This document shows positions 25,927 through 36,100 of a stretch of 37,278 nt of DNA, piece after piece (the first letter of the stretch is position 1; every line of letters begins with the position of its first letter). Below the pieces are notes generated by a model, which did not search any database, was not told the DNA's origin, and saw only the letters and a list, made by a program, of their open reading frames with translations. A program made the position numbers and the translations under genes. Source of the stretch: an uncultured Mycoplasmatota bacterium (GTDB taxonomy: Bacteria > Bacillota_I > Bacilli_A > RF39 > UBA660); the NCBI GenBank assembly GCA_900554615.1, contig USIB01000009.1, positions 1 to 37,278 on the forward strand. Direction: 5' to 3'.

Positions 25927-27624
25927 CTACTTCCCTGTCGTTATAAGTACTTCATTATATATATCACTTCCACTAGTACTACTAGGTACAGTACCTGTTA
26001 CAAACTTAGTAGTAGTATCACTTCCATTAATAGCATATATCCATAGTAATGAATTACTTCCATTATAATATATCTTCTTTAAATTAGGATTATCTATATA
26101 TGTTCTTCCTGTAATATCAATAGTTTGTGTTCTATTGGATGAAGAAAATACAGTATGACTTATACTTGTTAATTTAGAATTATTTCCTATATATACATAA
26201 TTTAAATTATTATAAGAAAATGCACTATTTCCTATTTTTGTTACTGAATCTGGCAAAATTATACTTATTAATTGATTATGACTAAAAGCATTATACTCTA
26301 TTGTTGTTACTGAATCTGGTATCACTATACTTGTTAATTGATTATCAGAAAATGCACCATATCCTATTGTTGTTATCGAATTAGGTATAACTATACTTGT
26401 TAATTGATTACTGCCAAATCCTGATAATGAAGTTACTGAATCTGGTATTGTTACACTTATTAATTGATTACCATAAAATGCCTCACCCCCTATTGTTGTT
26501 ACTGAATTTGGAATAACGACACTGGTTAATTGATTACGTCCAAATGCACCATATCCTATTGTTGTTACTGAATTTGGTATGACTATACTTGTTAATTTAT
26601 TAAGTTCAAATACACTATTTCCTATTGTAGTTAATGAATTCGGTATTGTTACACTTATTAATTGATTACTAGAAAATGCACCATACTCTATTGTTGTTAC
26701 TGAATTTGGCAAGCTTATATTTGTTAATTGATTTGAAGAAAATGCTCTATCTCCTATTGTTGTCACTGAGTCCGGTATTATTACACTTGTTAAATGTCTA
26801 TTATAAAATGCTCCACTACAACTTCCATAACTGCAAGTTGCTTTATTTATTGAAGTTATTTTATATCCATCTATATTCTTTGGTATTATTACATTAGTTA
26901 TTGTTTCATAACCTTCAGAATTACCTTCATAACATAAATAATTAGTTATTGACGCTGTTTTATTTGTTTCATCTTTAGAAATACTGAAACAATAATCTGG
27001 TGTTGGTACTAATTGTTCTGCTTCAGAACTTATATTACCGCTAAAGGTCGCTGAAGTAATATCATTACCTGCTAGATTATTATCTATATAGATTACTACT
27101 ATATATTTATTTACTTCTGTATTAGATAGTTCCATTTTATATAATAGTTTTTTATCATTACTAGTAATATTACCTATTGCTACTATATCAAATGATTGAT
27201 TAAGCAGAGATGTTGTATTTATATTAGTTGGATTAGTTATAGTACTAGTATTTTTTAGCACTACATATTTTAAAGCACCTTTACTATCTCCTGTAGTAAA
27301 TACATCTGATATATTAGTTACATTTAAATAGATAGAACCTAATCCTTCTATACCACAATTACTGTTTATACCTATATTTACTCCAGATACTCCTACTCCC
27401 TCTTTAATAGTAAACTTACCATTACTAATTAAATCTTCTTCATTTATTAGTTTTAAACTTCCTGATATATTATTTCCTTTAGTATAGTCTATAGTAAAAC
27501 AATTAGTATTTATACCTATATTTATCATGGTACTATTCCAAGTTAATATAGCATATGTTATACCTGATATTACGATTAATAAAAGTATTACTCCTAGTAC
27601 TATTAATTTCTTTTTCTTTTCCAT
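25927..27624 (-). CDS. BspA-type leucine-rich-repeat surface protein
   Basis: 565 residues. An N-terminal TM/signal segment (about 5-26, LIVLGVILLLIVISGITYAI) is followed by a beta-rich, Cys-containing region (about 30-205). Then come about ten 23-residue BspA/LRR_5 repeats (about 245-470) of the form LTSIVIPNSVTTIGYGAF. One repeat is short (SVTSLSGFGSNQLTS), indicating an internal deletion. The C-terminus ends EVLITTGK with no LPxTG signal, so it is probably N-terminally anchored or secreted. Such proteins in gut bacteria act in adhesion or host interaction. The start has AAGGA upstream. Confidence 0.85.
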   Translation of the reverse strand: MEKKKKLIVLGVILLLIVISGITYAILTWNSTMINIGINTNCFTIDYTKGNNISGSLKLINEEDLISNGKFTIKEGVGVSGVNIGINSNCGIEGLGSIYLNVTNISDVFTTGDSKGALKYVVLKNTSTITNPTNINTTSLLNQSFDIVAIGNITSNDKKLLYKMELSNTEVNKYIVVIYIDNNLAGNDITSATFSGNISSEAEQLVPTPDYCFSISKDETNKTASITNYLCYEGNSEGYETITNVIIPKNIDGYKITSINKATCSYGSCSGAFYNRHLTSVIIPDSVTTIGDRAFSSNQLTNISLPNSVTTIEYGAFSSNQLISVTIPNSLTTIGNSVFELNKLTSIVIPNSVTTIGYGAFGRNQLTSVVIPNSVTTIGGEAFYGNQLISVTIPDSVTSLSGFGSNQLTSIVIPNSITTIGYGAFSDNQLTSIVIPDSVTTIEYNAFSHNQLISIILPDSVTKIGNSAFSYNNLNYVYIGNNSKLTSISHTVFSSSNRTQTIDITGRTYIDNPNLKKIYYNGSNSLLWIYAINGSDTTTKFVTGTVPSSTSGSDIYNEVLITTGK

Positions 27625-27658
27625 AGATAATCATTCCTTACTTTTTACTTTCATATTA

Positions 27659-27687
27659 AGTTTATCATATATTTAAATAAATTACAA
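27659..27687 (-). promoter_or_regulatory. Promoter of the LRR gene
   Basis: Minus strand TTGTAA (27682-27687), 17-bp spacer, TAAACT (27659-27664) with upstream TGA. Confidence 0.65.
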
Positions 27688-27708
27688 TAAGTTATAACAA
27701 AATATTTT

Positions 27709-27767
27709 ATTATAAAGACTATTTTAATAGGCTTTATAATACCACGGAAGACTACAGGCTGAAGTGA
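27709..27767 (+). repeat. Paired-hairpin element, pair IV (second hairpin degenerate)
   Basis: Plus strand. First hairpin (27709-27740): ATTATAAAG, A, CTAT, TTTA, ATAG, G, CTTTATAAT. Second (27744-27767): CACGGAAG, A, CTACAG, G, CTGAAGTG, which pairs only at CAC/GTG and near the core. It lies between the SpaA terminator and the LRR promoter. Confidence 0.65.
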
Positions 27768-27796
27768 AAAAAAAGAAAACTCACTTATAGTGAGTT
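27766..27796 (-). terminator. Intrinsic terminator of the thioester/SpaA adhesin gene
   Basis: Minus strand AACTCAC, TATAA, GTGAGTT followed by TTCTTTTTTTT, immediately after the stop codon. Confidence 0.85.
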
Positions 27797-29699
27797 ATAC
27801 TCTTAATTTATCTTGTTTCATAATATAATATGTTACTACACCAACAGCAATAGTACCAATTATAATTATATATACTAGTAGGCTACCAGTCTGTACTGGA
27901 GTTGGTTCAGGAGTATTAGTAAATACTAATATATTATCATCTACTGTTTTAGTATCCATCTTAACTGTACCATCTTCTAGGATAGTAAACTCTAATTTCT
28001 TATCAGAAAGTTCATATCCTTTAGGTGCTTTAGTTTCATATAAATAATATGTACCAGGTGCTAAATGAAACTTAGTTATATCTGTAGTAGAAGTCCAAGT
28101 TAAACTTTTACCATCTAAATCTTCTTTTAAATTACCATCTTTATCAGTAATTACAAGGGTTGCTCCTGGCAACTCTGTTTTACCATTTATACTTTTCTTA
28201 GATATATATATTATTATTGGGTCATTCTCCATCTCTACATAACTTGTTTCTTTACCATCTATTGTTATTTTATTATTACTTGTAACAGTAAACTTTATAA
28301 CCTTAGTATTTTTAATATATCCCTTAGGAGCAGTAGTCTCCTCTAAGGTATATTCTCCTGGTGATAATGATATTGGCTCCGGATTACCTTTTGTAGTAAT
28401 TGTTTGTACTGGCTTACCACTACTATCTTTAATAACTAGGGTTGCTCCTGCTAATTCTTTTCCTGTAATAGAGTCTACTTTAGATATCATTATTCTATCT
28501 GGAGTATTTTTTAATTCAAGAGAGGTTACTACCTTTCCATTTACTGTAATCTTACCATCTGTTCCTACGACAAATGTTATTACTTCACTACTCTTTGTAT
28601 ATCCTGCTGGTGCTGATTCTTCTTCTAGTGTGTAAGTTCCTGGCTCTAAGTTAGCAGAATGTACACTTCCATCAGTAGGCCATCTATCTACAACTGTTTT
28701 AGAACTATTTTTGATAACTAATACTGCTCCTTTTAGTTCTGCTGTACTAATTGTACTCTTTTTAGATATTTTTACTGGATATTTTTTAATAGTAGGAGTA
28801 TAAGTAATTGTAAACTCTCCACTATCACTTCCAATTGTATTTACAGTAGAATATTTAATTAATGGTTGATAACCATCACTATTTGTATAATAATCAGCTC
28901 CTGCTATACTTCCTGATGTTCTGGCAGTAATTTTTAGTGTATCACTAGCAGTAACACTACTAGCAGGTACTTTTATATACACTGTACTACCAGATTTAAC
29001 ACTAACATTATTTTTACCACTTGTATCACTAGAAGTAGTAGTTAAAAATGAACCAGTTATCGACTTGCTAAACATAATAGTAATATTAGAATCATTTCCA
29101 GTTGCTGTAACAGTAAAACTTCCAACATAAAATTTTCCATCACTACTCAATGTTAGATTAGTACTATTTTCTTTAATCGTAACAGTTACCTCATCAGATG
29201 AATTATTTTCTGCCCTCAAAGCACCATCAATTAAACTCATAATTTCAGCAGTATTAGCATTAGTATTTGTTCCTGATCCAGTCTTACAAGTTCTAGTACT
29301 ATAATCGAAATATTTGTTAAATGTAGTTTTATCAATAAAGTACCACATAGCAAATTGTGATATTAAATAGTCTTTTGCACTACTACCTGACCCATTTTGG
29401 AAAATATAGCCTAAAGCAGCACTATTCGTAGCAGTTCCATTTTTAGTCCAAGTATAATTAGTACTACCTGCTTTTGGCATACTTATATCATGCTTGGCAC
29501 AATATACTACTTCTCCTGCAGTAGTTTTTTTACGAATTGCTGATAAACTACAATTTGTAAAGTAAGCATTACAATTTATTTGTTCATAATTATTATCACC
29601 TGCATAAATTGTAAACTCTTCAGCCTTAACCCCACTTAAACCAATAAAAAACACCCCTATCATTAAAATAAATAATTTTAATATTTTTTTACTCCTCAT
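27795..29699 (-). CDS. Sortase-anchored thioester-domain / SpaA-repeat adhesin
   Basis: About 634 residues. A signal peptide (KKILKLFILMIGVFFIGLSG, then VKAEE) is followed by a thioester-type domain: Cys in VVYCAKHD and a Gln in ISQFAMW, the Cys-Gln pair that forms an internal thioester and covalently captures host targets. Three SpaA/Cna-B-like domains follow (about 310-600), each with a Lys strand (ISKKS, ISKVD, ISKKS) and a Glu before AP-GY (LEEESAPAGY, LEETTAPKGY, LYETKAPKGY) for isopeptide bonds. The C-terminus TPVQTGSLLVYI, TM helix, then KQDKLRV is a sorting signal with PVQTG in place of LPxTG. Start: the ATG at 29697-29699 has AGGAGG eight bases upstream; the ATG at 29703-29705 is too close. 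No sortase gene is in the window. Confidence 0.9.
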   Translation of the reverse strand: MRSKKILKLFILMIGVFFIGLSGVKAEEFTIYAGDNNYEQINCNAYFTNCSLSAIRKKTTAGEVVYCAKHDISMPKAGSTNYTWTKNGTATNSAALGYIFQNGSGSSAKDYLISQFAMWYFIDKTTFNKYFDYSTRTCKTGSGTNTNANTAEIMSLIDGALRAENNSSDEVTVTIKENSTNLTLSSDGKFYVGSFTVTATGNDSNITIMFSKSITGSFLTTTSSDTSGKNNVSVKSGSTVYIKVPASSVTASDTLKITARTSGSIAGADYYTNSDGYQPLIKYSTVNTIGSDSGEFTITYTPTIKKYPVKISKKSTISTAELKGAVLVIKNSSKTVVDRWPTDGSVHSANLEPGTYTLEEESAPAGYTKSSEVITFVVGTDGKITVNGKVVTSLELKNTPDRIMISKVDSITGKELAGATLVIKDSSGKPVQTITTKGNPEPISLSPGEYTLEETTAPKGYIKNTKVIKFTVTSNNKITIDGKETSYVEMENDPIIIYISKKSINGKTELPGATLVITDKDGNLKEDLDGKSLTWTSTTDITKFHLAPGTYYLYETKAPKGYELSDKKLEFTILEDGTVKMDTKTVDDNILVFTNTPEPTPVQTGSLLVYIIIIGTIAVGVVTYYIMKQDKLRV

Positions 29700-29721
29700 T
29701 TTCATATCCTCCTATGATTAA

Positions 29722-29750
29722 ATAGTATCATAAATTAGATATTTTTTCAA
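29722..29750 (-). promoter_or_regulatory. Promoter of the thioester/SpaA adhesin gene
   Basis: Minus strand TTGAAA (29745-29750), 17-bp spacer, TACTAT (29722-29727) preceded by TGA. Confidence 0.75.
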
Positions 29751-29752
29751 GC

Positions 29753-29780
29753 ATATTTCATAAAATAAATTATGAAATAT
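29753..29780 (+). promoter_or_regulatory. Perfect hairpin covering the start codon of the GDPD-like gene
   Basis: ATATTTCATAA pairs with TTATGAAATAT (11 bp, loop AATAAA). The ATG at 29772-29774 lies in the 3' arm and no Shine-Dalgarno site is visible upstream. It could be a translational switch, or an operator shared with the divergent adhesin promoter. Confidence 0.45.
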
Positions 29781-30380
29781 ATTATTCATAGAGGTATAAC
29801 CTCTAAAAGTATAAAAGAAAATACTTATCAAAGTATTAAAAGAGCCCTTTTATATAAGGAATCTCTAGGAGTAGAAGTTGATATTAGACTTACTAAAGAT
29901 AAAACTATAGTATTATCTCATAACTCTATTATTAATAATAATTATATTGAAAATATGACTTATAAAGAGATTCTTAAATATAAATATTTAACTACTCTAG
30001 ATAAGATACTAGATATTAATACTAATAAAATAATTCTTCTAGATGTTAAAACTAATAATAACTATAAGTTATTTAGTGAAACCATTAATAAATATTTAGA
30101 TAATACTAATAAAAATATTTATATAATGTCTTTTGATAAGAGATTTATTAAATATATTAAAACTAAATATAAAAAGGCAGTAATTAGTATATATCCTAAA
30201 AAATATAAATATAATGTAATGGTAGTTAATTATAGATTTACTTCTGACAAGAGGATATCTAATATTAATAATAAAGAAATATTTCTTTGGACAATTCATA
30301 ATACTAAAGAACTAGAAGATGTTAAAAGTAAATACAAGTATATAAATGATTATTATATAATAAAAGACATGAAAGAATAA
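29772..30380 (+). CDS. Glycerophosphodiester phosphodiesterase-family protein
   Basis: 202 residues, short for the family (about 240). The N-terminal IIHRG carries the catalytic His, GVEVDIRLTKDKTIVLSHN carries the metal ligands (E, D) and second His, then LDVK and SFD follow. Members hydrolyse glycerophosphodiesters such as glycerophosphoglycerol from lipids or teichoic acid. No signal peptide is seen, so it is cytoplasmic. There is no ribosome-binding site in front of the ATG, and the start lies in a hairpin; the family N-terminus nevertheless supports this start. Confidence 0.88.
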   Translation: MKYIIHRGITSKSIKENTYQSIKRALLYKESLGVEVDIRLTKDKTIVLSHNSIINNNYIENMTYKEILKYKYLTTLDKILDINTNKIILLDVKTNNNYKLFSETINKYLDNTNKNIYIMSFDKRFIKYIKTKYKKAVISIYPKKYKYNVMVVNYRFTSDKRISNINNKEIFLWTIHNTKELEDVKSKYKYINDYYIIKDMKE

Positions 30381-30381
30381 A

Positions 30382-31071
30382 TTATTCCTTCACATCTACA
30401 TAATCTCCTGAATCTAAGTATATAATACCTTTCTTACCATCTAATCCTGAATAAATACTACTATATCTATTAATCTTTGTTATTCTAGTTAAGGTTACAT
30501 ATACAAGATTGCCATCATTCATTTTTAGTAAGAATCTTTCACTATCTACTTCATTAGGTGAATATACTATTTCTGATATTTTTAATAAAATATCATCATT
30601 AATAAGAGAAAACTTAGTTACAAATTTCTCTAATATACTAGATATATCTCCTTCTATTACAGGAGCATTAATTATATTATAACTATTATCTATGATATTA
30701 CCATCTTCCATAATAAGTTTATTATTATATATACCAAGAACTTTATTTTCTGTAATATAAATATATACTTTACCCCAAAACTTCTTTTGTACTTTAACAC
30801 TTTTGATATAATTATTCCTAGAAATATTTTTTGTAATACTTCTCGATGTTGTTTCTATAAATGATGGATAATTTGTTATATTAGCTATTTCTATTATTTC
30901 TTTATCTGATAATATATTATTACCTATTATATATATATTCTTTATAGGTAATCTCTTTAAATAAAGATATGATAAAACAATTATACCAATAATTAGTAAT
31001 GTTACTAATATTTTTTTTATTTTTAGTTTTCTTTTCTTTACTTTAACCTTTATCTTCTTTTTTTTTGGCAT
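30382..31071 (-). CDS. divIB: DivIB/FtsQ-type cell-division protein
   Basis: 229 residues: a very basic cytoplasmic N-terminus (PKKKKIKVKVKKRKLKIKK), one TM helix (about 20-42) and an extracellular POTRA-like domain (LPIKNIYIIGNNILSDKEII) followed by a beta domain. This is the DivIB/FtsQ architecture, which bridges early and late divisome proteins. Start: the ATG at 31069-31071 follows AGGTGAT; a GTG further upstream is inside that site. It follows murB by five bases in the order murG-murB-divIB, as in many dcw clusters. Confidence 0.85.
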   Translation of the reverse strand: MPKKKKIKVKVKKRKLKIKKILVTLLIIGIIVLSYLYLKRLPIKNIYIIGNNILSDKEIIEIANITNYPSFIETTSRSITKNISRNNYIKSVKVQKKFWGKVYIYITENKVLGIYNNKLIMEDGNIIDNSYNIINAPVIEGDISSILEKFVTKFSLINDDILLKISEIVYSPNEVDSERFLLKMNDGNLVYVTLTRITKINRYSSIYSGLDGKKGIIYLDSGDYVDVKE

Positions 31072-31076
31072 ACTTA

Positions 31077-31958
31077 TCACCTAATTATTTCTTGTTCTAA
31101 TATTAAATCTATGTCATAAAGAATCTTTATTCTTTCTCTAATATAGTCTATTAACATTATAATATCTTCATAAGTAGCGTCATTATTATTTACAATGAAA
31201 TTAGCATGCTTGCGGCTTACTAAGGCTCCTCCATGAGAGTATCCTTTAAGACCTGCTTCTTCAATTAACCTACCTGCTGAATCTCCAGGAGGATTTCTAA
31301 ATACTGATCCCGCTGTCGGTCTATTAATGGGCTGTGTTGTTATTCTTCTTTCTCTTCGGTCATCCATTATTTTTCTTATTTCTTCTTTATCTTTATGTTT
31401 CATTTTAAATGTTGTCTCTATAACAATATATTCTTTGTTTCTTTTTAGAAGAGAATCACGATAACTATACTCTAATTCTTTATTTGTTAGGGTTATTAGT
31501 TCTAAGTCTTTATCTAGTACTTTTACTTCTTTTACAATCATAGACATATCTTCATTATAAGCACCAGCATTCATTGCAGTACTTGCTCCTACTAAACCTG
31601 GAATACCTCCGGCAAAAGCAAGACCATATAAATTATTATTCATACATATATTAGCAAGTTTGATTAGGGATACTCCTGCCTCTGCCTTTACTATGTTACC
31701 TTCTACTGTTACATTATTTAATCTATCTAATTTTATTACTACACTGAAATGAGGACGGGCTAAAATTACATTAGAGCCTCCTCCTAGAATTATATATTTT
31801 ATACAATACCCTTTTAAAAAAGTAATAAAATTAGTTAACTCTAGTACAGTAGAGGGATATACTAAATAATCTGCTGTACAATCTAGTTTATAAGTATTAT
31901 ATTTTTTTAAGTTTACATCTTTATAATATTCATAATTTCTAATAAAATTTTCTATCAT
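31077..31958 (-). CDS. murB: UDP-N-acetylenolpyruvoylglucosamine reductase
   Basis: 293 residues. The FAD-binding fold begins with YPSTVLELTNFI, GGGSNVILA and NIVKAEAGVSLIKLA, then AGIPGLVGASTAMNAGAYNEDM, the substrate-binding SYRDS, AGSVFRNPPGDSAGRLIEEA and a late KHANFIVN. It reduces the enolpyruvyl group to make UDP-MurNAc. The ATG at 31956-31958 overlaps murG by 20 bp, so they are co-translated. Confidence 0.97.
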   Translation of the reverse strand: MIENFIRNYEYYKDVNLKKYNTYKLDCTADYLVYPSTVLELTNFITFLKGYCIKYIILGGGSNVILARPHFSVVIKLDRLNNVTVEGNIVKAEAGVSLIKLANICMNNNLYGLAFAGGIPGLVGASTAMNAGAYNEDMSMIVKEVKVLDKDLELITLTNKELEYSYRDSLLKRNKEYIVIETTFKMKHKDKEEIRKIMDDRRERRITTQPINRPTAGSVFRNPPGDSAGRLIEEAGLKGYSHGGALVSRKHANFIVNNNDATYEDIIMLIDYIRERIKILYDIDLILEQEIIR

Positions 31959-33033
31959 TTATTATCAAATCCTTTAATATGTTATATATTCTTGTACTAC
32001 TATCTTTTATTCCAATACTTCTTAAACTTGTCTTTATTTCTTTTAATTTATCTTTATCATTTAGTGTTTTATCTATTAGTTCTATTAGACTTCGGTCAGT
32101 CATATCTTTTTCTTCTAAGATAATACCTGCTCCTGTACTTACTAAATCCATAGCATTTTTATATTGATGGTTATTTACTACATATGGACTAGGTATAAAT
32201 ATGGATGGTACTTCTAATGCTGTTATTTCACTAATAGTAGAGGCTCCTGCTCTTGTCACCATTAAATCTGTTATTTTCATAACTGAAGGCATTTCATAAA
32301 TAAATGGTAATACTTTTACATTATCTGGTACTCTTCTATCTTTTACTTTATCATAGTAACTATTTCCTGTAACGATGATTACATTATAGTTCTTTCCTCT
32401 AAACTTATCTATAAAACTAAATATTTTATCATTTATACTTCTACTTCCAAGTGAACCCATAACTATTAAAACTAATTTTTTATCTTTGTTAAGTCCTAGT
32501 TTTTCTTTAGTTGTTGGTTTTATACTAAGGGCTTTCTCACTACATGGATTACCAGTTAAAACAGCCTTATCTTTAGGAAAATCTTTTATTGTACTTTCAA
32601 AAGATACTCCTACTTTATCTGTATATCTAGATAAGAACTTATTTGCTAATCCTACAACACTATTTTGTTCATGAATAAATGTTTTCTTTCCTAACTTTTT
32701 AGCAGCATATATTACTGGAGCAGTTACATAACCACCACAACCGATAACTATATCTGGATCAAAATCTTTTATAATCATCTTTGCTTTTTTTATTGCTGAT
32801 ATAAAGCATGTTATTGTTTTTATATTATCTAATGTTAATTTTCTTTTTAATCCTCTTACTTCTAATGCTTCATATCTATATCCTAAACTAGGTATTAAAT
32901 CTTTCTCCATTCTATCTGTAGTTCCTATATATAGTATCTCACTATCTGGTTCTTCTTCTTTTATTTTATTTATTATTGCAAGAGCAGGATATATATGTCC
33001 TCCTGTTCCTCCTGCTGATATTATTACTCTCAC
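31939..33033 (-). CDS. murG: MurG, lipid II synthase (UDP-GlcNAc transferase)
   Basis: 364 residues of GT28 type. ISAGGTGGHIYPA (about 5-17) is the N-terminal glycine loop; GCGGYVTAPVIYAAK, HEQNSVVGLANKFL, GSLGSRSIND and TRAGASTISEITALEVPSIFIP are diagnostic. It transfers GlcNAc to lipid I at the inner face of the membrane. The likely start is the GTG at 33031-33033 (MRVIISAGG), ten bases after AGGAG. A TTG one codon upstream is the alternative. Confidence 0.97.
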   Translation of the reverse strand: MRVIISAGGTGGHIYPALAIINKIKEEEPDSEILYIGTTDRMEKDLIPSLGYRYEALEVRGLKRKLTLDNIKTITCFISAIKKAKMIIKDFDPDIVIGCGGYVTAPVIYAAKKLGKKTFIHEQNSVVGLANKFLSRYTDKVGVSFESTIKDFPKDKAVLTGNPCSEKALSIKPTTKEKLGLNKDKKLVLIVMGSLGSRSINDKIFSFIDKFRGKNYNVIIVTGNSYYDKVKDRRVPDNVKVLPFIYEMPSVMKITDLMVTRAGASTISEITALEVPSIFIPSPYVVNNHQYKNAMDLVSTGAGIILEEKDMTDRSLIELIDKTLNDKDKLKEIKTSLRSIGIKDSSTRIYNILKDLIINDRKFY

Positions 33034-33053
33034 CAATATCACTCTCCTACTAC

Positions 33054-33062
33054 ATTATATCA
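33054..33062 (-). promoter_or_regulatory. Extended -10 promoter of the murG-murB-divIB operon
   Basis: Minus strand TGATATAAT (TATAAT at 33054-33059). The -35 is poor. The leader is about 20 nt. Confidence 0.6.
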
Positions 33063-33112
33063 AAATTATTTGAAAAAAGATATACTTTTTATTTGTTTTG
33101 TATATTATATGT

Positions 33113-33172
33113 GGTTTGGTATCTTTTAACTTAGATAATGATATAGCAAAAGAAAGATACTATTGTATCCTC
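33113..33172 (-). terminator. Terminator and conserved 3' flank of the giant repeat gene
   Basis: Minus strand: just after the stop TAG, GGATAC, AATA, GTATC is followed by TTTCTTTTGC and TATCTAAGTTA. It is homologous to the flank at 25869-25926. Confidence 0.75.
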
Positions 33173-36100
33173 CTATTCTATTACTATTTGAAATGGGTTT
33201 GAACTTGAACCTGTTGTTCCACTTTTTAATTTAGTTAATGATTTTAAATATACTGTTGGATATATTGCCTTTGCTAAATATACTTTATCTAATTTAAATA
33301 TGCCTGTTGAAGGTATGTAATATGCATATGTTGTTGTTACGGTAGAAACTGAAGTCGTTCCAAGTGTCCATGTATCAGATGTTATTACACTATGCATCCA
33401 ATTATTGTTTGTGCAGGCTGCAGTTCTATCATATTGAGCATTTGTTGCTGTACATGTACTTAAATCTGTTGCATACATGTAATCTGATAGATTTGGTAAT
33501 GCAATCTTACCTGTCCATGTTGAAGAGTATGATGTATATGCTTTATCTTCGCTAGTGTATACTACATTTGCTGTTCCAGTACCACCATATCCTATTCTCC
33601 AAGTCGACTCAGATATCATACCTCTTGTAGTGGAATTTTTTATTCCAATTTTACTCATATCTAATGATTTAGATGGTGGTGGTGCACCTGTACCAAAATA
33701 GTATATGACTTTACCTGCTGTATCACCATTATAATACTTTTCATTCAAAAGTACTTTAATAGAAGATCTTGTCCAATCAGCTGTATTACCAGCAGATGAA
33801 GTGTTATTTGTATGATCTCTAGCTAGTGTGTCAATCGGATCATTTCTAATTATCTTAACTTTGCCATTAAAGATACCTATTATTCTCCATAACTCACATG
33901 TATCTGCGTTTTGATTAGAATAATCAGTACAATTAAAGTATATATAATTATTAGAGTTAAGTCCATAGTATCTGATATTACCATCATCTAATGGTGTGGA
34001 TAATTTTCCTTTTCTATCATTCATAAGTCCTACAGAAGAGGCAAGATTATATGTAACACTATTATTATTTGTAGTACTTTTACTAGCATTATCATACAAA
34101 TTAACAATATGGTTAACTAAATAAGCATCATCTTCATTATCTTCTTTTATACTAACTCCATCAGGTATTATTTTATATGGTTTTTGGTAAGTGCCAAGGC
34201 TAGTACCACTGATTAAAGTTTCTACATCAAGAACAAGCGTCGGATGTATAGATTTAGCCTCATATACATTAGTTGATGAAAATAATCCTGTTGAAGGTAT
34301 GTAATATGCATATGTTGTTGTTACGGTAGAAACTGAAGTCGTTCCAAGTGTCCATGTATCAGATGTCATTACACTATGCATCCAATTACTATTTGTGCAG
34401 GCTGCAGTTCTATCATATTGAGCATTTGTTGCTGTACAAGTACTTAAATCTGTTGAATACATATAATCTGATAGATTTGGTAAGGCAATCTTTCCTACCC
34501 AATTTGGTGAGTATGATGTATATGCTTTATCTTCACTAATGTATACGTTATCAGCGGATCCAGTGTCACCATATCCTATTCTCCAAGTCGACTCAGATAT
34601 CATATCTCTTGTTGCAGCATTTTTAATTCCAATTTTGCTCATTTCTAATGATTTAGATAGTGGTGGTGCACCTGTACCAAAATAATATATGACTTTGCCT
34701 GCTGTATCACCATTATAATACTTTTCATTCAAAAGTACTTTAATAGATGATCTTGTCCAATCAGCTGTATTACCAGCAGATGAAGTGTTATTTGCATGAT
34801 CTCTAGCAAGGGATTCAATTGATTCATTTCGCATTATCTTAACCTTTCCATCAAATACTCCGACTACTCTCCATGTCTCACAAGTATCAGCAGTTTGATT
34901 AGAATAATCAGTACAATTAAAGTAGATATAATTATTGGGATTTACTCCATAATATCTTATATTTTCATCATTTAAAGGAGTAGATAATTTTCCTTTTCTA
35001 TCACTCATAAGTCCTACTGAGGAAGCAAGATTATATGTAACACTATTATTATTTGTAGCACTCTTACTAGCATTATCATATAGATTAACAATGTATTTTT
35101 CTAAAGTATTAGCATTTTGATTATCTACGATTGTTGTACCACTAGGTATAATTTTATATGGATTTCTATATTCTCCAGTAGTTTTTTTGCTTATCATTAC
35201 ATCTGTTTTTAAATATAATGTTGGATATATTGCTTTTGCTAAATATACTTTATCTAAATTAAATATGCCTGTTGAAGGTATGTAATATGCATATGTTGTT
35301 GTTACGGTAGAAACTGAAGTCGTTCCAAGTGTCCATGTATCAGATGTTATTACACTATGCATCCAATTATTGTTTGTGCAGGCTGCAGTTCTATCATATT
35401 GAGCATTTGTTGCTGTACATGTACTTAAATCTGTTGCATACATGTAATCTGATAGATTTGGTAATGCAATCTTACCTGTCCATGTTGAAGAGTATGATGT
35501 ATATGCTTTATCTTCGCTAGTGTATACTACATTTGCTGTTCCAGTACCACCATATCCTATTCTCCAAGTCGACTCAGATATCATACCTCTTGTAGTGGAA
35601 TTTTTTATTCCAATTTTACTCATATCTAATGATTTAGATGGTGGTGGTGCACCTGTACCAAAATAGTATATGACTTTACCTGCTGTATCACCATTATAAT
35701 ACTTTTCATTCAAAAGTACTTTAATAGAAGATCTTGTCCAATCAGCTGTATTACCAGCAGATGAAGTGTTATTTGTATGATCTCTAGCTAGTGTGTCAAT
35801 CGGATCATTTCTAATTATCTTAACTTTGCCATTAAAGATACCTATTATTCTCCATAACTCACATGTATCTGCGTTTTGATTAGAATAATCAGTACAATTA
35901 AAGTATATATAATTATTAGAGTTAAGTCCATAGTATCTGATATTACCATCATCTAATGGTGTGGATAATTTTCCTTTTCTATCATTCATAAGTCCTACAG
36001 AAGAGGCAAGATTATATGTAACACTATTATTATTTGTAGTACTTTTACTAGCATTATCATACAAATTAACAATATGGTTAACTAAATAAGCATCATCTTC

